Assembly (NCBI RefSeq): GCF_000875975.1 | Contig: NZ_BAWW01000039.1 | Span: forward strand, 33,023 to 97,022 | DNA: 64,000 bases | Source of the DNA: Parachlamydia acanthamoebae | Lineage (GTDB): Bacteria; Chlamydiota; Chlamydiia; Chlamydiales; Parachlamydiaceae | Direction: 5' to 3' | In this document: positions 8,663 to 17,356 of the stretch, piece after piece | Numbering within the stretch: position 1 is the stretch's first letter | Layout of the letters: each line of letters opens with the position of its first letter | The notes under the pieces: generated by a model | Database searches by the model: none | What the model was told of the DNA's origin: nothing | The model's input: only the letters and a program-made list of their open reading frames with translations | Program-made: the position numbers and the translations under genes

Positions 8663-9491
8663 ATGAAAAAATATTTACTCATTACTCTTATCTTTTTTTT
8701 CTCTATCCATCAAGCAACTCACACTAATGAATATTTTAAAACTTATCTTTCTTATAAAGGCGGAAATGATGGATTGGGATATCATTCAAATTATGCTTCT
8801 TTGGATTTAATGTGTTTCCCACTGCCTCTCGAAGACATAACGACATTTTCAGATCTCAAAGGGCATTGGTTGACTCGACATCATTATGCAGTCAATGCAG
8901 GCGTAGGATTTAGAAAGATTTATGCTCCTCAAACTATTTGGGATGCAAATCTTTTTTATGATCATCCTAAATCTAGCTATGACCATTACAATCAAGTCGG
9001 ACTAGGATTAGAATTATTTCATGAATTATGGGAACTTAGACTCAATGGAGCCGTCGCTTTGGGACACACAACAAAACGGAATAAAACATTTGTTTATACC
9101 GATGTTTTTTTTGTAAAAAGACACTTTCACGAATATGCATTCTTATTTGTAGAAGCGGAATTAGGTAAAAAATTTATTTTTTTTGATAACATTTCCCCTT
9201 TCATGGGCATAAGAACCTATTATACGTGATCTCGATTCAAAAATAACGCACTTGGAGGTATTTTCAAATTGCGAGATACTTTTTATAGGTATTTCACTCT
9301 AGAAATTTCCGGAACATATGATCGTATTTTGCACTCTTGCTGTGCAGGCAAGTCTAACCATCTAATTTCCTTGGAATTGGAGAAATTGTGCCTCATGTCA
9401 CGAATTGTTATATGAGCGTGTTTATCGAAATGAAATTATTCCGTTAAAAAGATCCTGCTATTGGACGAAAATTACTAAAAGGCTCTTCTAA
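8663..9491 (+). pseudogene. Broken inverse-autotransporter-type beta-barrel protein
   Basis: The frame from 8663 begins with a signal peptide (MKKYLLITLIFFFSIHQATH) and continues as an inverse-autotransporter beta-domain-like barrel: AGVGFRKI, WDANLFYDH, NQVGLGLELF, LRLNGAVALG. It stops at TGA 9227-9229. The same frame then continues with SRFKNNALGGIFKLRD and LEISGTYDRILHS, still barrel-like, before losing sense around 9365-9400. The frame shifted by one base then gives LLYERVYRNEIIPLKRSCYW to a TAA at 9489-9491, which overlaps the ATG of the next gene. The intact gene thus spanned 8663-9491 (about 276 residues) and had tight TAATG coupling to collagen-like protein 2. One nonsense codon and one frameshift make a functional barrel unlikely. 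Confidence 0.8.
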
Positions 9492-10036
9492 TGAAAAATT
9501 TATATGATTTACCGTTACGCATATCCCTTATGCTAACAGTTTTTCTTTGCTCTCTGAGCCAACTTGAAGCGAGCAGTTGTATTCCGGGACGCAAAGGATC
9601 TCCAGGAGCTCCAGGAGATCCAGGACCAATGGGACCAACAGGTCCAACCGGAGAAGATGGCCCTGCAGGAGCCACAGGACCGGTAGGCCCCACAGGTGCG
9701 ACAGGCCCGGTAGGCCTTCCGGGAAATCAAAAGCTGAATGTTTTACCTTGTTCAGGTCAAACGACCATGATTCCTATATCCATTACGCTGCCTCCCCTCG
9801 GAGCCTCTTCTGGATCAACAGTTTTTTTTACTTATACGGCGACTCCTACACAGCTCACAATTGACATGGCAAGCTCAGACCAATTTGCTTTGGTTGTGAT
9901 GCCAGGCTTAACGACTTTGACTGATCAAATTAGTCACACAGTGACCCAGACAGCACCTAATACTTTTGAGATTAATTTAAGTGATGCAGCAGACTATATA
10001 GGGATTGCACTAATTGGCTGTCCACCCGTTGACTAA
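9491..10036 (+). CDS. Secreted collagen-like protein 2
   Basis: A 181-residue protein with an N-terminal signal segment (hydrophobic core [13 protein letters not shown], cleavage probably after LEAS), then 16 uninterrupted Gly-X-Y triplets (residues about 33-80), rich in GPT, GAT and GPV. A C-terminal domain follows with paired cysteines (LNVLPCSG ... ALIGCPPVD) and the segment [13 protein letters not shown], clearly homologous to that of collagen-like protein 1. AAAGG sits 8 bases before the ATG, which overlaps the stop of the broken barrel gene. Such Gly-X-Y stalks form collagen triple helices in other bacteria, so a trimeric surface filament or adhesin is plausible but unproved. Confidence 0.88.
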   Translation: MKNLYDLPLRISLMLTVFLCSLSQLEASSCIPGRKGSPGAPGDPGPMGPTGPTGEDGPAGATGPVGPTGATGPVGLPGNQKLNVLPCSGQTTMIPISITLPPLGASSGSTVFFTYTATPTQLTIDMASSDQFALVVMPGLTTLTDQISHTVTQTAPNTFEINLSDAADYIGIALIGCPPVD

Positions 10037-10055
10037 AAATCTTGAGGATATCAAC

Positions 10056-10616
10056 ATGCGCAAACAGATTCTCGTAACAACATTATTTTTAACAATTTGC
10101 TTTAACAATTTATGCGCTACCCAACATGCAGCGACAAGTATTGCTGACCCAGAATCTGCACAAGGACTTTCAGGCCCTAATGGTCCAAAAGGCCCTACAG
10201 GTCCTATGGGACCGACGGGCGCAGCTGGATTGCCAGGTTCTCCTGGGATGACAGGAGCAACTGGCCCTACGGGTGCAACAGGACCATCAGGACTACAAGG
10301 AGCTGAAGGAGATACCAATGTTTCGATTTACTGCTTTACCAACCTTACATTTGGAATTATTGACTTTCCCTCTGCAGGAACAGGACAAGGTTACACGTGG
10401 GAAACCTCAGCAAATTCTGTGATTTTAAATTTTCTTCCCCCTTTTACTTCTAATGTTACCGTTGTAGCAGAACCCTTTTATTTAGGAACAGCTGGTGCTG
10501 CCATTATACCCTCGATCGAACGCTCAGGAAGTTCTGTTACAATTAACTTCACAACGGGTGGTGTGCCGACAACGCCAGACCAAGTACGCTTTATTGCAGT
10601 GGAATGCGGCGGTTAA
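10056..10616 (+). CDS. Secreted collagen-like protein 3
   Basis: A protein of about 186 residues starting MRKQILVTTLFLTICFNNLCA (signal peptide). The start at 10056 is chosen because GAGGA lies about 8 bases upstream, and starting further upstream would bury the signal peptide. Seventeen Gly-X-Y triplets follow (GLS to GDT), then a C-terminal domain with SIYCF near its start and VRFIAVECGG at its end, the same cysteine placement as the other two. The GYTWETSANSVILNF segment corresponds to [10 protein letters not shown] in protein 1 but has diverged. It lies 19 bases after collagen-like protein 2, so the cluster is probably one transcript, ending at the hairpin at 10632. Confidence 0.87.
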   Translation: MRKQILVTTLFLTICFNNLCATQHAATSIADPESAQGLSGPNGPKGPTGPMGPTGAAGLPGSPGMTGATGPTGATGPSGLQGAEGDTNVSIYCFTNLTFGIIDFPSAGTGQGYTWETSANSVILNFLPPFTSNVTVVAEPFYLGTAGAAIIPSIERSGSSVTINFTTGGVPTTPDQVRFIAVECGG

Positions 10617-10631
10617 ATCTTTTTGCTCTTT

Positions 10632-10656
10632 TGATGTGTTAATCCTTAACACATCA
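10632..10656 (+). terminator. Hairpin after the collagen-like cluster
   Basis: Perfect 11-base arms (10632-10642 and 10646-10656) with a three-base TCC loop, 16 bases after the stop of collagen-like protein 3. There is no immediate T tract on the plus strand (an eight-T run begins at 10672), so it is a probable rather than a textbook terminator. Confidence 0.55.
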
Positions 10657-10798
10657 CAACAGTTACATCAATTTTTTTTGAAAAAAACAAAACTTCTTAT
10701 TAAAAGATTCGGAAATTAAACAAGAGATTAACAAACAGCTTGTTTAATATTCTGCTAATTTTTGTAAAATGATGAAATATAGTAACTTGGAGTATATG

Positions 10799-12238
10799 AT
10801 GACTGTTCATAATGTAAATCATCCGCTTAATTTCCCCAATGAAACGTCTACTGCCCAAAAACCTCAGCCAACATCTAAATCGCATTCATTTTTAAAAATA
10901 ATGAATAAAAATAACATCAATTCTATTCCTTCTTCATTTAAACAAATTCAGCCACATACCCATATGATTATTCCCCCCATGAATATCGCCCGCAGCATCG
11001 CTCCTGAAGCTAAAGGGATGTCATCATTGCCCTCCACTGTATATGTAAATGGCCGGATTGTTTTTACTGCGGGAGAAAAATTAGAACAGAAAGAGGCTTT
11101 TATGCACCTTTTAAAAAATATTTACTTGTCTGGCTTTAAAAATTTTGGCATCCAGTCGATTTCCCTCACAAACGACCTCGATCTTTTTTTAAAAAAAATG
11201 ACCGAGCAAACAGAAACCGGCATTCAATTTCAACAAAACATTAAAAAATATTTATGTGCGTATAGCATCATACATTTTGGCAAATTAAAAGAACTTTTTA
11301 GCAATGAATTTCCATCTACTATTATACAGTGGGATTATTTAAAAAAATGCATGAAAGAAATAAAGAAAAAGTCTCAGCATTTGCGAGAAACTAATCCACA
11401 AGAGCTTGAAAGAATTGTGACGAATTATTTCATAAAACTCATTATTTACAGCAACAGCTCTTTTCAAAATACCTTAGATTTTCAATCTAATCTTCTTGCA
11501 AAGATGACAAATCAAGACCAAGAAAGCTTGCAATTTCAAGAAATTGTCTCTTGCTTAGCAATACGTCAAAAAATCACCTTAAATGGTGATTTAAGGAAAT
11601 TAGAAAATTTATTCTCTAAGCAATTTCCTGATATCGCGATCAATTGGAAAGAATTCGAAAATTTCATATTAAAAACAAAAGAAAATTTGGATGAATTTTA
11701 CCAGGATCACGCCACGTATAAAAAATTAATGTTCACTGAGTTCATAAAATACTTTGTTCCCGCTTATGAAATTTTGCAATTCATGACGATTAACCAATTG
11801 CAATCCATTAAAATACTCCTAGAGAGCATTTTCCCACGCTTTAACGATGAAAATAGCAAGCAAAAAATGGTCATTCGTGACTTTACACCCATAGATGAGA
11901 GCCATAAAAGTGCTGAATATTGGATAAACTGTGATGCGAAAGGCTTCTCGAATACATTAGTGAAAAATAAGGGGATTTATCCAAAACAAAAAAATGGACT
12001 CCACGGGCATGACACAACACAAAAAATCGCGACGCTTTATCTAAAATGGATGGTATCTAAACCATCGCAAAATGAACTTCACACACAACTCACTCTTGAT
12101 TCTTTAGAGTTGACTCCATATGGAGAGAATCAATTTGAGAAAGTTGTGAAAAATTTTAGAAAATGGGAGATGCCACAAAATGTGACAAACTCCACATCGG
12201 AGAAGACGTATATCAAACTCAGTTTTGTATCACTCTAA
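10799..12238 (+). CDS. Unknown protein with two internal repeats
   Basis: A protein of about 479 residues, not recognised. I prefer the ATG at 10799, which has GGAG 6 bases upstream; ATGs at 10769 and 10796 are alternatives. There is no signal peptide or membrane segment. The N-terminal 70 residues are polar and probably disordered (rich in Asn, Pro, Ser, Gln). Two diverged copies of a block of about 70 residues are visible: GIQFQQNI...LKELFSNEFPSTIIQW and SLQFQEIV...LENLFSKQFPDIAINW. The C-terminal 120 residues form a different module (GLHGHDTTQKIATLYLKW). The composition (many Lys, Asn, Ile) and the soluble helical appearance are compatible with a lineage-specific secreted protein, but nothing proves it. 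Confidence 0.75.
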   Translation: MTVHNVNHPLNFPNETSTAQKPQPTSKSHSFLKIMNKNNINSIPSSFKQIQPHTHMIIPPMNIARSIAPEAKGMSSLPSTVYVNGRIVFTAGEKLEQKEAFMHLLKNIYLSGFKNFGIQSISLTNDLDLFLKKMTEQTETGIQFQQNIKKYLCAYSIIHFGKLKELFSNEFPSTIIQWDYLKKCMKEIKKKSQHLRETNPQELERIVTNYFIKLIIYSNSSFQNTLDFQSNLLAKMTNQDQESLQFQEIVSCLAIRQKITLNGDLRKLENLFSKQFPDIAINWKEFENFILKTKENLDEFYQDHATYKKLMFTEFIKYFVPAYEILQFMTINQLQSIKILLESIFPRFNDENSKQKMVIRDFTPIDESHKSAEYWINCDAKGFSNTLVKNKGIYPKQKNGLHGHDTTQKIATLYLKWMVSKPSQNELHTQLTLDSLELTPYGENQFEKVVKNFRKWEMPQNVTNSTSEKTYIKLSFVSL

Positions 12239-12241
12239 GGC

Positions 12242-13300
12242 TTACTTTAACGAAGCGATGTCGATAACAAAGCGGTATTTCACGTCGCTTTTCAACATCC
12301 GCTCATAAGCTTCGTTGATTTTTTGGATCGGAATCATTTCAATATCTGACACAATGTTATGCTGGGCGCAAAAGTCCAGCATCTCTTGAGTTTCTTTGAT
12401 TCCGCCAATGACAGATCCTGCAATGCTTCGACGCTTTAAAATAAGAGCTTCTACAGACGGAGAAGGGTGAGGGGCAGATGGGAGGCCAACCAAGCATAGG
12501 GTCCCATCTCGCTTAAGCAATTCCAAAAAAGCATTCAAATTATGGGGTGCAGCAACCGTATTTAGAATGAAGTCAAAACTATTTACGTGTTTTTTCATTT
12601 CATCTGGATTTTTTGACACAACAACTTCATCAGCTCCCAGCCGTTTTGCGTCTTCTGTTTTACCTGGAGAAGTAGTAAAAACGACCACGTGAGCTCCAAG
12701 GGCATGCGCAAATTTAACGCCCATATGCCCCAATCCTCCGAGCCCCACAATTCCAACCTTATCCCCCTTCCCCACTTTCCAGTGACGCAAAGGAGAATAA
12801 GTGGTGATTCCCGCACACAATAAAGGAGCTACAGCAGCTAAATGATCTTTTAGTTTTTCTGAGACATGGAGGACAAATTTCTCATCCACTACGATTTGTG
12901 TGGAGTAACCTCCATACGTCATTTTTCCATTATGCTTATCCTGGCTGTTATATGTTAATATCCCCCCATTTTCACAGTATTGCTCTAGATTCTCACGACA
13001 ACTTGCGCAACTTCGACAAGAATCCACCAAGCATCCTACCGCTGCTAATTCACCGACTTTGAAAGAGTTGACTGCATTCCCCACTTTTGTTACTTTTCCT
13101 ACAATCTCATGTCCTGGAACCATCGGATACACGGAATTCTTCCACTCATTTCGGGACATGTGCAAATCTGTATGGCACACCCCACAATACAAAATTTCAA
13201 TCTGCACATCATGTGGGCCTGGTTCACGTCGTTCAATACTAAAGGCTTCTAGTGGTGTTGTGGCGGATAGAGCGGCATAAGTAGCGATTGTTTTGGTCAT
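12242..13300 (-). CDS. Zinc-dependent NADP alcohol dehydrogenase (YahK/cinnamyl-alcohol type)
   Basis: A 352-residue medium-chain dehydrogenase. The catalytic zinc site is seen in CGVCHTDLH and PGHEIVG; the structural zinc loop has four cysteines in CRSCASCRENLEQYC. The nucleotide-binding motif is VGIVGLGGLGHMGVKFA. The spacing and the FTTSPGK segment after the second beta strand match the YahK/Adh6 group, broad-specificity NADPH aldehyde reductases. The ATG is preceded by GAGGGG. It stands alone, convergent with the unknown gene ending at 12238 only 3 bases away. A role in aldehyde detoxification is likely. Confidence 0.93.
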   Translation of the reverse strand: MTKTIATYAALSATTPLEAFSIERREPGPHDVQIEILYCGVCHTDLHMSRNEWKNSVYPMVPGHEIVGKVTKVGNAVNSFKVGELAAVGCLVDSCRSCASCRENLEQYCENGGILTYNSQDKHNGKMTYGGYSTQIVVDEKFVLHVSEKLKDHLAAVAPLLCAGITTYSPLRHWKVGKGDKVGIVGLGGLGHMGVKFAHALGAHVVVFTTSPGKTEDAKRLGADEVVVSKNPDEMKKHVNSFDFILNTVAAPHNLNAFLELLKRDGTLCLVGLPSAPHPSPSVEALILKRRSIAGSVIGGIKETQEMLDFCAQHNIVSDIEMIPIQKINEAYERMLKSDVKYRFVIDIASLK

Positions 13301-13422
13301 GTTCCCCTCTGATTAAAATTTAAACTTTACTATAAATTACTCGACCACTCAGCTCTTAGTCAACTCTAATCTTGAGTATTGTTTTTTTAAAGTCTATGAT
13401 GCACCTCCAAGGATGTTCACCG

Positions 13423-14031
13423 ATGCAAAAACAGGAATACGAAATAGTCATTTTTGATCTAGGAAGGGTTTTATTTAATTGGAATCCCTATCAATCTGCT
13501 CAAGATCTTATTCAATCAGACCCTTCATTTGATCTTGCCATTTACACAATCACACAAACACCTTTCTGGAACCTATTCGATTTAGGATATATTTCGTCCA
13601 AAGAGATGATCGAATACTTTTCTGAAAAATTTCCATCTCATCATCTAAGTCTTTTTTTTGAAAAAGTCAAAGAAGATTTGACTATTATCGATTTTGGATT
13701 AGAGGTCTTAGAAAAAGCTCAAAAAAAAGGCTGCCGAACCTACATTCTTTCCAATCTATCAGGAGAATTTCATGAGTGGCTGACCCATAAATATCCATTT
13801 TTGCAGACGTTTAATGGGGCTGTTTTTTCTTATCAAATTCACAAAATGAAGCCTGATTTTCAAATCTACCGATATCTTTTGGATAAATATCAATTAAACC
13901 CACAGAATTGCTTGTTTATTGATGATCTTGAAGTGAATGTATTTTCTGCAGAAAAAGTTGGAATCGATAGTATTCTTTTTGAAATAAACGATAAAATTAA
14001 AGAACAATTAATCTTAAAAGGTTTAGGATAA
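13423..14031 (+). CDS. HAD-superfamily phosphatase (YihX-like)
   Basis: About 202 residues. Motif I is IVIFDLGRVLFNW, the FDLGxV form seen in YihX-like sugar phosphatases; motif II is YILSNLS; the lysine of motif III lies in HKMKPDFQIY; motif IV is CLFIDDLEVNV. The helical cap between motifs I and II is of type C1. I chose the ATG at 13423 because AAGGA lies 9 bases upstream and the sequence before it is not conserved-looking. The YihX group dephosphorylates sugar phosphates such as glucose-1-phosphate. The substrate here is an inference. Confidence 0.87.
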   Translation: MQKQEYEIVIFDLGRVLFNWNPYQSAQDLIQSDPSFDLAIYTITQTPFWNLFDLGYISSKEMIEYFSEKFPSHHLSLFFEKVKEDLTIIDFGLEVLEKAQKKGCRTYILSNLSGEFHEWLTHKYPFLQTFNGAVFSYQIHKMKPDFQIYRYLLDKYQLNPQNCLFIDDLEVNVFSAEKVGIDSILFEINDKIKEQLILKGLG

Positions 14032-14040
14032 TACTATCCT

Positions 14041-14068
14041 TTGAAAATAAACGATCATTTAGTATAAT
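14041..14068 (+). promoter_or_regulatory. Sigma-70-type promoter for the CE-clan protease gene
   Basis: TTGAAA at 14041-14046, a 16-base spacer and a perfect TATAAT at 14063-14068, followed by AAAGGAG at 14094-14100 and the ATG at 14107. Spacing and order fit a housekeeping promoter. Confidence 0.55.
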
Positions 14069-14106
14069 TTATTTATAACAAGATGGTTTTTTTAAAGGAG
14101 CATGAT

Positions 14107-15513
14107 ATGTCGTCGCCAAGCTTTTTTTCCTGTGTTAGCGATCATTCCAATAAAACAGGCCGTTTTTTAGAAAATTATCTTTACTTAGATGGGATATCTG
14201 GAAAGCTAGGCGCTCGCCGATTTACAGTGCTCGAGCAAAACACAATACAAGAAATTAGGCCTTCCTCGCTTTCCAAAAAACAAATTTTTTTAACCATTGC
14301 CAAACTCGTTTCATTTACGTTCTTTCCTCTAGCCCTCGTTGCATTGGTTGGTAAAGCCATCTATCGCAAAAATCATACATTTCAGATTTTAACAACTACT
14401 GCAGAGAAAAAAGAGCCAAAGCTTCCAGGTGCGCCTCAAGAATACTTAGACAAACAATGGTCAAAATATAAGAAAAATGCCCACGAATTTACTGAAAATG
14501 GCGAACCAAGTAATTCTCTCGTTATTTTGGAAGAGGAGTTTAAGAGCGGAGCGAAATCTTGCGTAAGCCCTGATCTGGCATCTCTTGCAGATCTCACTCC
14601 CCTGCATGAAACAAATTCAAAAGTCTTTTTTTTACCAAAAAAAAGTAGTCAATACTTTGATGTTTCTAAAAAAGAAGATTTCATTCTTCTAAAACAAACT
14701 CTAACAGCAGCTTTCGCGACAGGAAAAGATATGGTCGTTGTGCGCTTTTCAAATCACATCCACACTGTTGCGGCTGGATTTTGCTCTGATGGGAGATTTA
14801 AAATCATAGATTCCATGTCACACCCGATATTCAACGTGAAAAAATTTACAACCAAACTTAATCAATTAGGGATTACGGATGCACAAGGAAAAAGAGTGAA
14901 TTTTCATGGAGAATACATTAATACAAAGATCCAAAGAGGAGGGCATGAGTGCGTCCGCTTTGCGATGCTTTATTGCCATCAGATGGCAAAAAAAAATGAT
15001 TTAGAAGCCTACCAAGAAGTAAATGGAGCATTTTGTGAAGGAAAACTCACGCAATTTGAAGATTATGAGAGAATTGACGGATCATCAAAGATTAAAAAGA
15101 TAGATGCAAACCGAAGCATTTACACTAATTTCATGAAGTCTTGGGCTTATAGGACCGTTGGTTTACGTGTGAATTCGTGGCTAGATCTGCCTATTGCACA
15201 GTTAAGTCCTAAATGGTCAATTCATGGTCCTTTCATTTACTATAACCTAAAAAATAATGAAGACGAAGTGCCCAAACGCACAATCCCAGTCAATAGAAAA
15301 GTTTTCTTCAATGATGGGGATCAAAATATCCTTCTTTCCTCTATCGATAACATGCCAAAAGAACAAGAGATTGTAATTCCTGAAAACGCATCCATTAGAG
15401 AACTGATCAACCAACAGCTTTTCACTCAATTTTTACTTTTCATAGATAAAGAGAAAAAACCTCGCATGTTTGGTCTACTTCCAGGACAAAAGTTAGAAGT
15501 TAAGGCTCACTAG
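14107..15513 (+). CDS. Predicted membrane-anchored CE-clan cysteine protease (ChlaDub/Ulp1-like)
   Basis: A 468-residue protein. Residues 60-86 form a strong hydrophobic segment followed by Arg/Lys, then a linker (about 95-150), then a C-terminal domain with the CE-clan order His-Asp-Gln-Cys: His219 (or His217) in NHIHTVAAG, Asp235 in FKIIDSMSH (family form: xxxDS), Gln276 and Cys282 in KIQRGGHECVRFAMLYC, where the family form is Q-N/G-x-D-C-G. Gln lies six residues before Cys, as in Ulp1/SENP and in Chlamydia ChlaDub1/2, which are also N-terminally membrane anchored and remove ubiquitin or Nedd8 from host proteins. The usual Gly after the Cys is Val here. AAAGGAG upstream fixes the ATG at 14107. 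Role: probable secreted effector acting on host ubiquitin-like conjugates (inference). Confidence 0.72.
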   Translation: MSSPSFFSCVSDHSNKTGRFLENYLYLDGISGKLGARRFTVLEQNTIQEIRPSSLSKKQIFLTIAKLVSFTFFPLALVALVGKAIYRKNHTFQILTTTAEKKEPKLPGAPQEYLDKQWSKYKKNAHEFTENGEPSNSLVILEEEFKSGAKSCVSPDLASLADLTPLHETNSKVFFLPKKSSQYFDVSKKEDFILLKQTLTAAFATGKDMVVVRFSNHIHTVAAGFCSDGRFKIIDSMSHPIFNVKKFTTKLNQLGITDAQGKRVNFHGEYINTKIQRGGHECVRFAMLYCHQMAKKNDLEAYQEVNGAFCEGKLTQFEDYERIDGSSKIKKIDANRSIYTNFMKSWAYRTVGLRVNSWLDLPIAQLSPKWSIHGPFIYYNLKNNEDEVPKRTIPVNRKVFFNDGDQNILLSSIDNMPKEQEIVIPENASIRELINQQLFTQFLLFIDKEKKPRMFGLLPGQKLEVKAH

Positions 15514-15522
15514 CGAAAAACA

Positions 15523-15550
15523 TTCAGTTATTTGCCCATTATGCTATAAT
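15523..15550 (+). promoter_or_regulatory. Promoter for the small membrane protein gene
   Basis: A perfect TATAAT at 15545-15550 with a weak -35 (TTCAGT, 15523-15528) at 16 bases. The gene starts 53 bases downstream after a strong AAAGGAGG. Confidence 0.45.
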
Positions 15551-15602
15551 GAAATTAGCAATTTGCACTCTTGTGTGACCATCACAAACAAAGGAGGACA
15601 AA

Positions 15603-15842
15603 ATGTTAAATCCAACAAAACTCGGTCTCGCAGGGGGAATTCTCTGGGGATTATCCATGTTTGTTTGCACCCTTCTTGCCCATTATTTTGGATATGGCAC
15701 CCACTGGCTTAGCTTGGTGAGTGATGTTTACCCAGGTTATTCCGTTTCATTGCTTGGGTCCATCATTGGACTCATTTATGGATTCATAGATGGCTTTGTA
15801 GGTCTTTTCCTTTTGGGATGGCTTTACAACAAGCTATTATAG
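15603..15842 (+). CDS. Small two-helix membrane protein (holin-annotated family)
   Basis: 79 residues with two hydrophobic segments, the first about residues 8-30 and the second about 46-77, joined by a loop with YPGYSVSLLGSIIG. The plan WG...YPGYSVS..GaIIGL.yGF.DGf..g....WLYN is that of small chromosomal proteins often labelled as bacteriophage holin although no phage is near. AAAGGAGG sits 6 bases before the ATG, so translation should be strong. It has its own promoter and a terminator hairpin. Function is unknown; the holin label should not be taken literally. Confidence 0.8.
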   Translation: MLNPTKLGLAGGILWGLSMFVCTLLAHYFGYGTHWLSLVSDVYPGYSVSLLGSIIGLIYGFIDGFVGLFLLGWLYNKLL

Positions 15843-15848
15843 AATCCG

Positions 15849-15880
15849 GAAAGATGGAAGTGCGTGCATTTCCATCTTTC
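15849..15880. terminator. Bidirectional terminator between convergent genes
   Basis: Perfect 11-base arms (15849-15859 and 15870-15880) around a 10-base loop, placed exactly in the 38-base gap between the small membrane protein (plus) and the efflux operon's last gene (minus). There is no strong T tract on either side. Confidence 0.6.
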
Positions 15881-17356
15881 TTAATCACAACTCACGACAG
15901 GGTTAATCGCCGTGTTATCAGCATCCGTTACCCACCCACCACCTAAAGCTTTATAGAGTTGAACAACCGCGCTGAAATTTTCAGCTTGAGATTGCACTAA
16001 ATCTAGCTGTGATCTAAAAAGAGATCTTTCCGCATCCAAGACGGTTAAATAGTCGACCTCGCCTTCTACATAACGCAATTTTGCAAGTTGGAGGTAATCA
16101 CTTAAAACTTTTACCTGACTTGTATGCTCAATGACTAATTGTTGATTTTTTTGACACGCGATCAAAGCATCATTTGCTTCTCGAAAGGCGGTTAAAATGG
16201 TTTGTCGATAAGTAAATAAAAGCTCATCACGGCGCGCCTTTTCTGTTTCTACACGGTAGTAGATTTGCCCTGCGTCAAAAATGGTTTGCACAGCAGAGAT
16301 TCCATATTGCCAAAATTCTGCTGGTGATGTCAGGAAAAGGCTAATACGATCACTTTCACTTCCATAGATTCCCATTAGAGTAAACTGAGGGAAAAATAGA
16401 GCTCGCGCTTGCGTAACATGTGCATTTGCTGCAATTAAGTTATATTCAGCCTGGACAATATCGGGTCGCCTTGTCAATAGATCGGACGGTAAACCAAGTG
16501 GAATCTTGACCGGATATTTAAAGGCATCTAAGGCTTTTCCTCGCAAAATGGAGTGAGGGTTTTCCCCTAATAAAATACTAATTAAGTTCTCTTGCTGAGG
16601 AATGCTGCGCTCAAATTCAAGCACACTGATGGCCGCAGTTTTAACCTCAGATTCGGCCTGTCTGACCTCAAGTCGTGAAGTTTCTCCTACATTAAAACGA
16701 TTTACAGCTAGTTCTAAAGATCGTGTTCGAGACTGCAATGTTTTTTTTGAAATTTCTAGCTGCGCATCGAGCTCACGCAAAGTGATATACGCGTTGATAA
16801 CTGAGGTCACGACTGTAATAATGACCGTACGTCTGGCTTCAATCTGACCTAACATATCAGCGTAAGCCGCATCGGAAGCACTTCGGATACGGCCCCAAAA
16901 ATCAAGTTCCCAATTTAAATTTAATGAAGCTAAAAAGTCATTATTGATTCGGCTTACCCCAGGAGAGATAGGCGTATTCGAGTTAAACGTATTGATATTT
17001 TGGCTTGGTTCTAGAGCTGATGGCAAGGCAATAGAGCTTTTAAAACGATTGTAACTTACATTTCCTGTAAGAAAAGGGAAAAGCGGAGCACTTTCCACTC
17101 GATATAACGAATAGTATTCGTATACGCGATTGATGGCGACTTGTAGGTCTTGATTATTCTTGAGTGCAACAGTAATCAATTCATCTAATACAGGATCATC
17201 AAACTGCTTCCACCAACCAACATTGCATAACGTGCTATCGTCATTATTTTGCAATCTCCATTCGTCAGGAAGATCAACATATTGACGATCATAATAGGGT
17301 CGAATACATCCTATCAACGATAATAATAGAAAAAGAACAAGGGCCCAGCGCTTCAT
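15881..17356 (-). CDS. Outer-membrane efflux lipoprotein (TolC/OprM-NodT family)
   Basis: 491 residues with a lipoprotein signal (lipobox LIGC near residue 17), then two outer-membrane-efflux repeats with long helices, including GWWKQFDDPVLDELI near the start and the LTRRPDIVQAEYNLIAANAHV block diagnostic of the NodT/OprM group. It is the exit duct of the tripartite pump. It begins within the stop of the RND gene (overlap of 4 bases) and is the last gene of the operon. Substrates probably include drugs or amphiphiles, as for related systems. Confidence 0.95.
   Translation of the reverse strand: MKRWALVLFLLLSLIGCIRPYYDRQYVDLPDEWRLQNNDDSTLCNVGWWKQFDDPVLDELITVALKNNQDLQVAINRVYEYYSLYRVESAPLFPFLTGNVSYNRFKSSIALPSALEPSQNINTFNSNTPISPGVSRINNDFLASLNLNWELDFWGRIRSASDAAYADMLGQIEARRTVIITVVTSVINAYITLRELDAQLEISKKTLQSRTRSLELAVNRFNVGETSRLEVRQAESEVKTAAISVLEFERSIPQQENLISILLGENPHSILRGKALDAFKYPVKIPLGLPSDLLTRRPDIVQAEYNLIAANAHVTQARALFFPQFTLMGIYGSESDRISLFLTSPAEFWQYGISAVQTIFDAGQIYYRVETEKARRDELLFTYRQTILTAFREANDALIACQKNQQLVIEHTSQVKVLSDYLQLAKLRYVEGEVDYLTVLDAERSLFRSQLDLVQSQAENFSAVVQLYKALGGGWVTDADNTAINPVVSCD

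Noticed and set aside
9475..10318. Further minus-strand collagen-like frames opposite collagen-like proteins 2 and 3
   Set aside because: Same mirror effect; they have no signal peptide or conserved C-terminal domain.
15603..15842. Phage holin marking a prophage
   Set aside because: No other phage gene is near, and the protein family is a common chromosomal small membrane protein.
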